58,326 nt of DNA, taken from assembly GCF_005938675.2 (NCBI RefSeq), contig NZ_VCCH02000051.1, positions 1-58,326 of the forward strand, written 5' to 3'. This stretch comes from Mycobacterium sp. KBS0706 (GTDB lineage Bacteria; Pseudomonadota; Alphaproteobacteria; DSM-16000; Inquilinaceae). Position numbers and translations under genes: made by a program. The notes under the pieces are model-generated. The model searched no databases. It was not told the DNA's origin and saw nothing but the letters and a program-made list of their open reading frames with translations. The stretch's first letter is position 1; the number at the start of each line of letters is the position of its first letter. Below, one piece after another: positions 50,042 to 58,212 of this stretch.

Positions 50042-51123
50042 TGTCCGCCGCCACGCCGCGCTTCCACCGCCTGACCATCCGCGACCTCAGGCGCGAGACG
50101 GCCGACGCGGTCTCGATCGCCTTCGACGTGCCGGACGGGCTCGCCGGCGACTACCGCTTCGCCCCCGGCCAGTACCTGACCCTGCGCGCCACCATCGACG
50201 GCGAGGATATGCGCCGGTCCTATTCGATCTGCTCCGGCCCCGATGACGGCGAGCTGCGGATCGCGGTGAAGCGGGTCGAGGGCGGCGTCTTCTCCGACTG
50301 GGTCAACCGCACGCTGCAGCCCGGCGATGAAATCGAGGTGATGACCCCGACCGGCCGCTTTGGCGCGCCCTGTATCCCGGAACGGCCGCGCATCCATGTC
50401 GGCTTCGCCGCCGGGTCGGGCATCACCCCGGTGCTGTCGATCCTGCGCGGCGTGCTGGCGCGCGAGCCGGACAGCCGCTTCTTCCTGTTCTACGGCAACC
50501 GCTCCACCGCCGAGATCCTGTTCCGCGAGGCGCTGGAGGAGTTGAAGGACCGCTTCCTCGGCCGGCTCTCGGTGTTCCATGTGCTGTCGCAGGAGGAGCA
50601 GGACTTGGCCGTCCTCACCGGCCGGCTGGACGACGAGAAGGTGCGCCGGCTGCTGCGGCTGGTGGTGCCGGCCGAGGCGGTCGACGAGGTCTATCTCTGC
50701 GGTCCGGAGGCGATGAGCCGGGAGATCGCGGCGACGCTGGCGGAGCTGGGCATCGGTCCGGAGAAAGTGCATGTCGAGCTGTTCGTGTCCGCCCTCGGCG
50801 GCCGGCCAAGGCCGAAGCCGGTGGCGCCGCCCCTGGACGCGCCGAGCCGAACCGCCGTGCTGACCGTCGATGGCAAGCGCCGCGAGGTGCCGGTGGCGGA
50901 TGGGGAGAGCATCCTGGACGCGGCCCTGCGCGCCGGCATGGACCTGCCCTATGCCTGCAAGGGCGGCATGTGCTCGACCTGCCGTGCCAAGCTGGTCGAG
51001 GGCGAGGCGGCGATGGACCTCAACTACTCGCTGGAGCCCTGGGAGCTCGCGGCCGGCTTCATCCTGACCTGCCAGTCCCATCCGAAGACCGGCCGGGTGG
51101 TGGTCGACTACGATCAGGTGTGA
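50041..51123 (+). CDS. paaE: 1,2-phenylacetyl-CoA epoxidase, reductase subunit
   Basis: 360 residues with a ferredoxin reductase N-terminus (MRRSYSICSGPDDGELRIAV for FAD, GFAAGSGITPVLSILRGVLA for NADPH) and a C-terminal plant-type [2Fe-2S] domain (CKGGMCSTCRAKLVEGEAAM with a final Cys in TCQSHPK). It transfers electrons from NADPH to PaaA. The start overlaps the paaD stop by one base. It ends the visible paa operon; paaG, paaZ, paaK and others are not in the window. Confidence 0.95.
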   Translation: MSAATPRFHRLTIRDLRRETADAVSIAFDVPDGLAGDYRFAPGQYLTLRATIDGEDMRRSYSICSGPDDGELRIAVKRVEGGVFSDWVNRTLQPGDEIEVMTPTGRFGAPCIPERPRIHVGFAAGSGITPVLSILRGVLAREPDSRFFLFYGNRSTAEILFREALEELKDRFLGRLSVFHVLSQEEQDLAVLTGRLDDEKVRRLLRLVVPAEAVDEVYLCGPEAMSREIAATLAELGIGPEKVHVELFVSALGGRPRPKPVAPPLDAPSRTAVLTVDGKRREVPVADGESILDAALRAGMDLPYACKGGMCSTCRAKLVEGEAAMDLNYSLEPWELAAGFILTCQSHPKTGRVVVDYDQV

Positions 51124-51150
51124 CGATGGTCCGCCCCGATCGAGGCCCGG

Positions 51151-52098
51151 CTAGGTCCCCTGCCCTTCCAGGGTCTCGACCGCCAGGCGGGCGGCGGCGA
51201 GGTCCTCGAGCGCGGTGCCGACCGATTTGAACAGGGTGATCTCGTCCGGCGAGCCGCGGCCCGGCGCGGTGCCGCGGGTCAGGTCGTGCAGGTCGGCCAG
51301 GATCGCATCCTCGCCGATCACCCCGGCCCGGATCGGCTGCAGCAGGTCGCCGGCCTCGGCCAGCGCGCCGGCGCGGGTGTCGACGAAGATCCGGGCCCGG
51401 CGCACCGCCTCGTCGTCGCTCTCGCGCATCGCCGGCAGATAGGCGCCGGCGAGGTCCAGATGGGCACCGGGCTGCAGCCAGGCGCCGTGCACGATCGGCT
51501 CGCGCGACTGCGTGGCGCAGGAGACGAGATCGGCCGCGCGCACCGCGGCCTCGAGATTGGCGGCGGCGCGGACCGGCAGGCCCTCGGCCGCCAACGCCGT
51601 CGCGAGCTCCGCCGCCTGCTCCGGCCGGCGGGACCAGATCGCAATGTCGGACAACGGGCGGACCGCGGCATGGGCGCGGATGAAGTGCGGCGCCAGCGCG
51701 CCGGCGCCGACCATCACCATGCGCGACGCGTCCGGCCGGGCCAGGTAGTCGGCGGCCAGGGCCGAGGCCGCGGCGGTGCGGCGGTTGGTCAGGGTCGGCC
51801 CGTCCATGATCGCCCGCGGCACGCCGGTGAGGCCGTCGAGCAGCAGGTAGGAGCCGACAATGAAGGGCAGGTCCCTGGCCGGGTTGCCCGGCATCAGCGA
51901 CACCAGCTTGATGCCGATCGCCTGCTCCCGCTCCCAGGCCGGCATGATCAGCAGGGTGGCGTCGCCGGCCGCGGTCGGCATGGTGTGGTGATGGCGCAGC
52001 GGCGCCTCGACCTCGCGGCGGAAGGCCTGGCGCAGCGCCTCGATCAGGGCGCGCGTGTCAATCGCCCGGTCGAGGGCGGCGGCATCGATGGCGAGCAT
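51151..52098 (-). CDS. Ornithine cyclodeaminase family protein
   Basis: 315 residues of the OCD/mu-crystallin family. TMPTAAGDATLLIMPAWERE and IGIKLVSLMPGNPARDLPFI form the substrate region, and the NAD-binding motif VMVGAGALAPHFIRAHAAV begins near residue 118. The active-site region LQPIRAGVIGEDAILADLHD is present. Members include ornithine cyclodeaminase and delta1-pyrroline-2-carboxylate reductase; I cannot separate these here. It follows lapA on the minus strand after 10 bp and may be cotranscribed. Confidence 0.85.
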   Translation of the reverse strand: MLAIDAAALDRAIDTRALIEALRQAFRREVEAPLRHHHTMPTAAGDATLLIMPAWEREQAIGIKLVSLMPGNPARDLPFIVGSYLLLDGLTGVPRAIMDGPTLTNRRTAAASALAADYLARPDASRMVMVGAGALAPHFIRAHAAVRPLSDIAIWSRRPEQAAELATALAAEGLPVRAAANLEAAVRAADLVSCATQSREPIVHGAWLQPGAHLDLAGAYLPAMRESDDEAVRRARIFVDTRAGALAEAGDLLQPIRAGVIGEDAILADLHDLTRGTAPGRGSPDEITLFKSVGTALEDLAAARLAVETLEGQGT

Positions 52099-52108
52099 GA
52101 CACTGTCT

Positions 52109-52459
52109 TCAGTGCTGGCCGGCGGCAGGCAGGCGGGCCGGGTCGCCGTTGCGGTTGGCTGTGGCCGGGACCCCGGGGCGCTGCCGCGCCTTCATCCCCT
52201 CCAGATCCTTCTGGGTCGCGGCCAGCCGGGTCTCCAGCCGGCGCATGCGCAGGCCGGTGGCGAAGCGGGCGAACCAGAGAACCATGCCGCCGATCAGCAC
52301 GCCGAGCAGCAGCGGCAGCAGCGCCACCAGATAGAGCGGCGCGTCGATCCGGAACGGCAGCGGCCAGAGGCCGAGCGTCACCAGCTCGCGGTTGCTGATC
52401 GCGAAGGACAGCAGCAGCAGGGCGAAGGGGATGGTGACGATCCAGGCGATGTACCGCAC
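52109..52459 (-). CDS. lapA: LapA family membrane protein
   Basis: 116 residues. Two N-terminal membrane helices (YIAWIVTIPFALLLLSFAIS and LYLVALLPLLLGVLIGGMVL) are followed by a cytoplasmic coiled-coil (RMRRLETRLAATQKDLEGM). This is the lipopolysaccharide assembly protein A domain layout. In alphaproteobacteria lapA commonly follows ihfB, as here. In E. coli LapA works with LapB in regulating LPS synthesis. Confidence 0.85.
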   Translation of the reverse strand: MRYIAWIVTIPFALLLLSFAISNRELVTLGLWPLPFRIDAPLYLVALLPLLLGVLIGGMVLWFARFATGLRMRRLETRLAATQKDLEGMKARQRPGVPATANRNGDPARLPAAGQH

Positions 52460-52496
52460 GGGCTATCCCTCGTGGTGGGCCGGGCCGCGGGGCCCG

Positions 52497-52781
52497 TCAA
52501 TCATCGGTGTTCAGCCGCTCGCGCAGCTGCTTGCCGGTCTTGAAGAACGGCACCAGCTTCTCCGACACGTCGACCGCGACGCCGGTGCGCGGGTTGCGCC
52601 CGGTCCGCGCGTCGCGGCGCTTCACCGAGAAGGCGCCGAAGCCGCGCAGCTCGACCCTTTGGCCCTCCGCCAGAGCCGACGTGATCCGGTCGAAGATGGT
52701 GGTGACGATGCGCTCGACGTCGCGTTGGTAGAGGTGCGGGTTGCGCTCGGCAAGCCGCATGATCAGCTCGGACTTCGTCAT
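52497..52781 (-). CDS. ihfB: Integration host factor subunit beta
   Basis: 94 residues with the HU/IHF fold. MTKSELIMRLAERNPHLYQR is the standard IhfB start, VELRGFGAFSVKRRDARTGR includes the beta-arm start, and GRNPRTGVAVDVSEKLVPFF is the DNA-contacting arm signature. IHF bends DNA at specific sites in transcription and recombination. ATG 52781 was chosen by homology over an open upstream frame. It normally follows rpsA directly; here a transporter gene lies between. Confidence 0.95.
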   Translation of the reverse strand: MTKSELIMRLAERNPHLYQRDVERIVTTIFDRITSALAEGQRVELRGFGAFSVKRRDARTGRNPRTGVAVDVSEKLVPFFKTGKQLRERLNTDD

Positions 52782-52931
52782 GTCTCCCGAATCCCTGCCC
52801 GCCGCCTTGTTGTCGACACGGTATGGCCGCGTCGCCTCGCTTGAGTTGACGGCAAGCCGGGATGGTGCCAGCACGGCCGCGCGAAAGCAAGGGCAAGTGC
52901 CTCTGGACAAAGGGATTTCCAGCCCGGGAGA

Positions 52932-54230
52932 TCACTCGGCGGGCCGCATCTCCGGGGCCATGCCGCGGCGGCCGCGAACCGTCAGCAAAGTCGCGGCCAG
53001 GCCGCACAGCGCGGCGAAGGACACCCACAGCCCCGGCATCGCCCGGTTGCCGGTCTCCTCGATCAGCCAGGTGCAGATCGCCGGGGTGAAGCCGCCGAAG
53101 GTCGCGGTGGCCAGGCTGTAGGCCAGCGAGAAGCCGCTGGTGCGCACATCCTCCGGCATGATCTCGGTCAGGAACGGGATCATCGCGCCGTTGTAGCTGC
53201 CATAGAGGAAGGACAGCCACAGCTCGACCGACAGCAGCCGGCCGAAGGACGGGGCGTCGACCAGCCACAGCATCGCCGGATAGGCGGTGACCAGCATCAG
53301 CACGGTGCAGGCGACCAGGATCGGCGTGCGGCCGATGCGGTCGGACAGGGCGCCCGAGAGCGGCAGCCAGATCAGGTTGGTGATGCCGACGCACAGCGTC
53401 ACCGTCAGGCTGTCGATGTCGGCGAGGTGCAGCGCCTGCTTGCCGAAGGTCGGGGTGTAGGCGGTGATCAGGTAGAAGCTGACCGTGGTCATCGTCACCA
53501 GCAGCATGCCGAGCAGGACCACGGCCCAGTTGTCGGCCAGCGAGCGCATGATCTGCGCCACGGTCGGGCGGCGATGCGCCCGGGCCTGGAAGGCCTCGGT
53601 CTCCTGCAGCGAGCGGCGCAGCAGGAAGATCAGCGGCACGATCAGGCAGCCGACCAGGAGCGGCACCCGCCAGCCCCACAGGCTGACCGAATCCGGCGGC
53701 AGCAGCACGCTGAGCAGCACGCCGATCAGGGCGGCGACGATCACCGCCACCTGCTGGCTGCCGGACTGCCAGGAGGCGTAGAAGCCCTTGTTGCCCGGGG
53801 TCGCGATCTCGGTCAGGTAGACCGAGACGCCGCCGAGCTCGACGCCGGCCGAGAAGCCCTGCAGCAGCCGGCCGAGCAGGATCAGCAGCGGCGCCAGCAG
53901 GCCCAGCGTCTCATAGCCCGGCAGCAGGCCGATGGTCAGGGTGCCGACCGCCATCAGCCCGAGCGTCAGCAGGAGGCCGGCGCGCCGTCCGTGCCGGTCG
54001 ATATAGGCGCCGAGCACCAGGGCGCCGAGCGGCCGCATCAGGAAGCCGGCCCCGAAGGTGCCGAGCGACAGCATCAGCGTGGCGAATTCGCTGCCGGTCG
54101 GGAAGAAGGCCTTGCCGATATACGAGGCGTAGTAGCCGTAGACCATGAAGTCGTACATCTCCAGGAAGTTGCCGCTGGAGACGCGGAGGACGGCCATGGC
54201 CTTCGACGGGGGGCTGGCGGCTGCGCTCAT
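52932..54230 (-). CDS. MFS transporter, metabolite:H+ symporter (citrate-like) subfamily
   Basis: 432 residues with 12 predicted membrane helices. The N-terminus VSSGNFLEMYDFMVYGYYAS is typical of the MHS family (ProP, KgtP, citrate-proton symporter). FGAGFLMRPLGALVLGAYID, then RHGRRAGLLLTLGLMAVGT, is MFS motif A. It probably imports a carboxylate or osmolyte with protons. It interrupts the rpsA-ihfB order usual in relatives, suggesting insertion of this gene. It is on the same strand as both neighbours. Confidence 0.9.
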   Translation of the reverse strand: MSAAASPPSKAMAVLRVSSGNFLEMYDFMVYGYYASYIGKAFFPTGSEFATLMLSLGTFGAGFLMRPLGALVLGAYIDRHGRRAGLLLTLGLMAVGTLTIGLLPGYETLGLLAPLLILLGRLLQGFSAGVELGGVSVYLTEIATPGNKGFYASWQSGSQQVAVIVAALIGVLLSVLLPPDSVSLWGWRVPLLVGCLIVPLIFLLRRSLQETEAFQARAHRRPTVAQIMRSLADNWAVVLLGMLLVTMTTVSFYLITAYTPTFGKQALHLADIDSLTVTLCVGITNLIWLPLSGALSDRIGRTPILVACTVLMLVTAYPAMLWLVDAPSFGRLLSVELWLSFLYGSYNGAMIPFLTEIMPEDVRTSGFSLAYSLATATFGGFTPAICTWLIEETGNRAMPGLWVSFAALCGLAATLLTVRGRRGMAPEMRPAE

Positions 54231-54364
54231 GAGGGGGCCTTTCGGAATCGGATCTGGCGCTTTCTCTTCCCCCTGCTCCGTCCCTCGGCTTCTGGGGGCC
54301 GGTTGTCAATGGGCAGATCGGCCAGGAGCCGCTGTTGGTCACGCTCCCCGAGCCCTGACGCCCT

Positions 54365-54398
54365 AAAGAAAAGGCCCGCCTCCTTGCGGAGGCGGGCC
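54365..54398 (-). terminator. Rho-independent terminator of rpsA
   Basis: A perfect 11-bp stem is formed by GGCCCGCCTCC (54373-54383) and GGAGGCGGGCC (54388-54398) with a 4-base loop. On the minus strand it is followed by TTTTCTTT. It ends 25 bp past the rpsA stop. Confidence 0.9.
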
Positions 54399-54422
54399 CG
54401 GCCGAGGCCGTGAGGCCTTGGC

Positions 54423-56150
54423 TTACTTCTCTTCGGTCGTGTTCTCGCGGGCCCGGCGCAGAGCGGCGCCGAGGATGTCGCCCAGCGAGGCGCCCGAGTC
54501 GGACGAACCGTATTCCGCCATCGCCTGCTTCTCCTCCTCGACCTCCTTGGCCTTGATGGAGAGCGAGACCTTGCGGGCGGCACGGTCGACCTGCATCACC
54601 TTGGCGTCCAGCTTGTCGCCGACCGAGAACCGGTCCGGCCGCTGCTCCGACCGGTCGCGCGACAGGTCGGACTTGCGGATGAAGCCGATCAGGCCGTCGC
54701 CGACCGAGACCTCGACACCGCCGTCGTTCACTTCCGTGACCGTGCCGGTGACGACCTCACCCTTGCGCAGGCCGCCGGTGGTGGCCGCCTTCTCGAAGGT
54801 GTCCTCGGTGAGCTGCTTCATGCCGAGGCTGATGCGCTCCTTCTCGACGTCGACGTCGAGGACCTTGACCTTGACCTGGTCGGCCTTCTTGAAGTCCTGG
54901 ATCGCCTCTTCGCCGGACCGGTCCCAGGCGATGTCGGAGAGGTGAACCATGCCGTCGATCTCGCCCGGCAGGCCGACGAACAGACCGAACTCGGTGATGT
55001 TCTTGACCTCGCCCTCGAGCTCGGTGCCGGCCGGGTACTTCTCGGCGAACACCTCCCACGGGTTCGGCAGGCACTGCTTCAGCCCGAGGCTGATGCGGCG
55101 CTTCACCGGATCGACGTCGAGCACCATCACCTCGACCTCCTGGGAGGTGGAGACGATCTTGCCCGGATGGACGTTCTTCTTGGTCCAGCTCATCTCCGAG
55201 ACATGGACCAGGCCTTCGATGCCCGGCTCCAGCTCGACGAAGGCGCCGTAGTCGGTGATGTTGGTCACGCGGCCGCGGAAGCGGGCACCCGCCGGGTACT
55301 TGGCGACCACGCCCTCCCACGGATCGGCCTCGAGCTGCTTCATGCCGAGGCTGATGCGCTGGGTCTCCGGGTTGAAGCGGACGACCTGGACCTTGACGGC
55401 CTGGCCGATCTGCAGTGCCTCGGACGGGTGGTTGATGCGGCGCCACGCGATGTCGGTGACGTGCAGCAGGCCGTCGACGCCGCCGAGATCGACGAAGGCG
55501 CCGTAGTCGGTGATGTTCTTGACCACGCCCTCGAGGATCTGGCCTTCCTTGAGGTTGGCGACCAGCTCGGAGCGGGCCTCGGCACGGCTCTCCTCGAGCA
55601 CGGCACGGCGCGACACCACGATGTTGCCGCGCGAGCGGTCCATCTTGAGGATCTGGAACGGCTGCGGCGTGCCCATCAGCGGGCTGATGTCACGCACCGG
55701 CCGGATGTCGACCTGGCTGCCCGGCAGGAAGGCGACGGCGCCGTTCAGGTCGACGGTGAAGCCGCCCTTGACCTTGCCGAAGATGATGCCGGTGACGCGC
55801 AGCTGGTCGGTGAACGACTTCTCGAGCGCGGTCCAGGCCTCTTCACGCTTGGCCTTCTCGCGGGACAGGACGGCCTCGCCGTTCTTGTCCTCCATGCGCT
55901 CGATGAACACCTCGACGGTGTCCCCCGGGACGAGCTCGACCTGCTGGCCCGGAACGGCGAATTCCTTGAGCGCCACGCGCCCCTCGGACTTCAGCCCCAC
56001 ATCGATCAGCACCATGTCGTTGTCGACCGAGATCACCCGGCCCTTGACGACGGTACCCTCGAAGCTCTCGGACTGGCCGAGCGACTCCTCGAGAAGGGCA
56101 GCAAAGCTTTCCCTCTCGGTCGATTTGACGGCGGCGGAACTAGTAGCCAT
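54423..56150 (-). CDS. rpsA: 30S ribosomal protein S1
   Basis: 575 residues with six S1 (OB-fold) repeats. The first begins at GTVVKGRVISVDNDMVLIDV; later ones each contain the GxVxxITDYGAFVxLxxGxxGLxHxS pattern, for example KNITDYGAFVDLGGVDGLLH. The C-terminal tail ends with GDILGAALRRARENTTEEK. S1 recruits mRNA to the small ribosomal subunit. The length matches alphaproteobacterial S1. It lies downstream of cmk, the conserved order, and has its own terminator. Confidence 0.97.
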   Translation of the reverse strand: MATSSAAVKSTERESFAALLEESLGQSESFEGTVVKGRVISVDNDMVLIDVGLKSEGRVALKEFAVPGQQVELVPGDTVEVFIERMEDKNGEAVLSREKAKREEAWTALEKSFTDQLRVTGIIFGKVKGGFTVDLNGAVAFLPGSQVDIRPVRDISPLMGTPQPFQILKMDRSRGNIVVSRRAVLEESRAEARSELVANLKEGQILEGVVKNITDYGAFVDLGGVDGLLHVTDIAWRRINHPSEALQIGQAVKVQVVRFNPETQRISLGMKQLEADPWEGVVAKYPAGARFRGRVTNITDYGAFVELEPGIEGLVHVSEMSWTKKNVHPGKIVSTSQEVEVMVLDVDPVKRRISLGLKQCLPNPWEVFAEKYPAGTELEGEVKNITEFGLFVGLPGEIDGMVHLSDIAWDRSGEEAIQDFKKADQVKVKVLDVDVEKERISLGMKQLTEDTFEKAATTGGLRKGEVVTGTVTEVNDGGVEVSVGDGLIGFIRKSDLSRDRSEQRPDRFSVGDKLDAKVMQVDRAARKVSLSIKAKEVEEEKQAMAEYGSSDSGASLGDILGAALRRARENTTEEK

Positions 56151-56273
56151 GAAAACTCCCGTTAGAGACAGACCGGTCGTCGCGCCGGCGGGTCGTCCCG
56201 CCTGGGAGAGCGCGATGGCCGGGCCGGGCCCGATGCCCGAATCTCCATCATGTGTTCGACGACGGCCCGAGGG

Positions 56274-56918
56274 TCAGACAGCGTCGCGCGGGGGGCCGAT
56301 CCGGCGGGACACATAAGCCAGAGCCTGATCGAACACCTGGTCCGCCGTCAGCTGGCTCGTATCCAACAGAAAAGCGTCGCTCGCCGGGACCAAGGGGGCC
56401 ACGGCGCGGCGACGGTCGCGCTCGTCTCTCTGTCTCAGGTCGTCGAGGACCTCGTCGTATATAGACTGGTGGCCGCGCTCCCGCAACTCCTTCCACCGCC
56501 GGGCGGCGCGGGTCTCCAGCGTGGCCGTGACGAAGATCTTGGCCGGGGCATCCGGGCAGATCACCGTGCCGATGTCGCGGCCGTCGAGCACCGCCCCCGG
56601 CGGGTGTTCGGCGAAGCGGCGCTGGAATTCGAGCAAAGCGGTGCGCACCCCGGGAATGGCCGACACCCGGCTGGCCGCCTGGGCCGCGGCGTCGCCGCGC
56701 AGATCGGGGTCGCCGAGCGTCGCCGGGTCCAGCGCCAGCACCGCGGCGAGGCCGGCGATCGGGTCGTCCGGATCGCCACCGGCACGCAGCACGGCGACGC
56801 CGACGGCGCGGTACAAGAGGCCGGTGTCGAGGTGGTCGAAGCCGTAGGCGGCGGCCAGCCGACGGGCCAGCGTGCCCTTGCCCGAGGCGGCGGTGCCGTC
56901 GATGGCGATGACGGTCAT
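56274..56918 (-). CDS. cmk: Cytidylate kinase
   Basis: 214 residues. The P-loop GTAASGKGTLARRLA is at residues 8-22. HLDTGLLYRAVG is the CMP-binding region, VLDGRDIGTVICPDAPAKIF the conserved core and RDERDRRRAVAPLVPASDAF the lid. It phosphorylates CMP and dCMP with ATP. It is encoded just upstream of rpsA, the normal order. aroA, which often precedes cmk, is absent from the 247-bp gap before the divergent TIGR02300 gene. Confidence 0.95.
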   Translation of the reverse strand: MTVIAIDGTAASGKGTLARRLAAAYGFDHLDTGLLYRAVGVAVLRAGGDPDDPIAGLAAVLALDPATLGDPDLRGDAAAQAASRVSAIPGVRTALLEFQRRFAEHPPGAVLDGRDIGTVICPDAPAKIFVTATLETRAARRWKELRERGHQSIYDEVLDDLRQRDERDRRRAVAPLVPASDAFLLDTSQLTADQVFDQALAYVSRRIGPPRDAV

Positions 56919-57071
56919 GCCGCCGGCCCCCGGGCGCCGAGCGGCCCCTTCGAGCGGAAAATCACGAGACGCAAGGCGACCATCCCCATCACCGGCCCCG
57001 GGTTGCGCCCCGGGCGAGAACTGTGGAACCCGCGGGCTGATAGCATGGATGGCGCGGAGGCGGAACGGCGA

Positions 57072-57100
57072 CCGCCCGTTTCGGGCGGCGTTTTGTTTTT
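57072..57100 (+). terminator. Terminator-like hairpin between cmk and the TIGR02300 gene
   Basis: CCGCCCG (57072-57078) and CGGGCGG (57082-57088) form a 7-bp stem with a TTT loop, followed by CGTTTTGTTTTT. It reads as a plus-strand terminator, although no plus-strand gene ends here. A possible -35 box TTGACA (57099-57104) abuts it. It may end a short unannotated RNA or block readthrough. Confidence 0.5.
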
Positions 57101-57165
57101 GACAGCCGGCGTTCCGCGTGGCAGATGGCGCCCTTCCATCCCGACATAATCCGAGGAGGCTCGGC

Positions 57166-57636
57166 GTGGCGAAGCCTGAATGGGGCGCCAAGCGCATCTG
57201 CCACAATTGCGGGGCCCGCTACTACGATCTGCAGCGAGACCCGATCATCTGCCCGAAATGCGGCACCGAGTACGACCCGGAGGCCTTCCTGAAGTCGCGC
57301 CGGTCGCGGTCCATCATCGTCGATGAGCCGGTCGAGAAGGTGCGTGCCGTCAAGGACGACGACAGCGACGCGCTGGACGAGACCGAGACCGAGGAGACCG
57401 GCGACGACGAGGAGGCGGCCGAGGAGGTCGAGGTGATCGACGAGGGCGACCTCGACGAGACCCTGGCCGAGGAGGACGAGGACGACGGCGCCAAGGAGAA
57501 GGCGCCGGCCGACGAGTTCGACAGCGAAGAGGAACTCGGCGAGGATTCGGACGTCCTGATCGAGGATGCCGACGATCTCGGCGAGGAGGATGTCGACGTC
57601 GAAATCGAGGATGACGGCGAGGAGCGGAACCGCTGA
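57166..57636 (+). CDS. TIGR02300 family protein (zinc ribbon with acidic tail)
   Basis: 156 residues. An N-terminal four-Cys zinc ribbon (ICHNCGARYYDLQRDP, IICPKCGTEYDPEAF) is followed by a roughly 100-residue, extremely acidic tail of Asp/Glu blocks. The family is restricted to alphaproteobacteria, and its function is unknown. GTG 57166 follows GAGGAGG and matches the conserved start AKPEWGAKRIC. It is divergent from cmk and upstream of tRNA-Ala, as in relatives. Confidence 0.9.
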   Translation: MAKPEWGAKRICHNCGARYYDLQRDPIICPKCGTEYDPEAFLKSRRSRSIIVDEPVEKVRAVKDDDSDALDETETEETGDDEEAAEEVEVIDEGDLDETLAEEDEDDGAKEKAPADEFDSEEELGEDSDVLIEDADDLGEEDVDVEIEDDGEERNR

Positions 57637-57670
57637 TCGCGGGGCCTGAAAAAATCCTGTAAAAAACCTC

Positions 57671-57710
57671 TTGCATAGGCGGGGCGGATGAATAAGATCC
57701 GCCCCCGCCG
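57671..57710 (+). promoter_or_regulatory. Probable tRNA-Ala promoter within a palindrome
   Basis: TTGCAT (57671-57676) and TAAGAT (57693-57698) are spaced by 16 bp, 58 bp upstream of the tRNA. The -10 box sits between the inverted arms GGCGGGGCGGAT and ATCCGCCCCCGCC, which differ by one extra C. The GC-rich stretch near the start may be a discriminator for stringent control (inference). Confidence 0.5.
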
Positions 57711-57755
57711 ACGCCCCCCGGAAAACACCCCGGACGGTGCGTCGCCCAGAGTTTC

Positions 57756-57831
<76 letters not shown>

Positions 57832-57836
57832 AGTAA

Positions 57837-57871
57837 GGGCCTAGCCGGCGACGGCTAGGCCCTTTCTCTTT
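57837..57871 (+). terminator. Rho-independent terminator of tRNA-Ala
   Basis: A perfect 11-bp stem GGGCCTAGCCG / CGGCTAGGCCC with loop GCGA is followed by TTTCTCTTT. It begins 6 bp after the tRNA. Confidence 0.9.
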
Positions 57872-58098
57872 CCGTGTCGGCACGACGCAGGCAGCTGGCG
57901 CGGTTCCGCAGGACAGCGTCCCGCCAGGACGCACCGCTGCGATCCGCTCGGCTCCGTGCGGCAATCTTCCGACAACAATTTCGGTTTCCGGTTCACATCC
58001 GGCAACGGCGCGACCAATGGCAGAAACGGGCCGCGCCTAGTCTCGTCAGACGATGGCCGCATCCTGCAGCCTGGACTCCCATAAGCCAGGAGGACCTT

Positions 58099-58212
58099 GT
58101 GCTCCGTCTGATCGCCCTGACTTTGGCTTTGACCCTCGGCCTCGCGGCCTGCGCGCCGCCTCCGCCACCCCTTCTCGCACCGCCCCCGCCGCCTCCGGGA
58201 CCCCGCTATTAG
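58099..58212 (+). CDS. Very small proline-rich lipoprotein (37 aa)
   Basis: AGGAGG five bases before GTG 58099 supports the start. The product has a lipoprotein signal peptide of 17 residues (MLRLIALTLALTLGLAA) with lipobox LAAC at Cys18. The mature peptide is about 20 residues, of which more than half are proline (CAPPPPPLLAPPPPPPGPRY-like order). It would be lipid-anchored, probably at the outer membrane or inner-membrane surface. No homologous family is recognised. The preceding 230 bp after the tRNA terminator hold no gene. Confidence 0.6.
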   Translation: MLRLIALTLALTLGLAACAPPPPPLLAPPPPPPGPRY

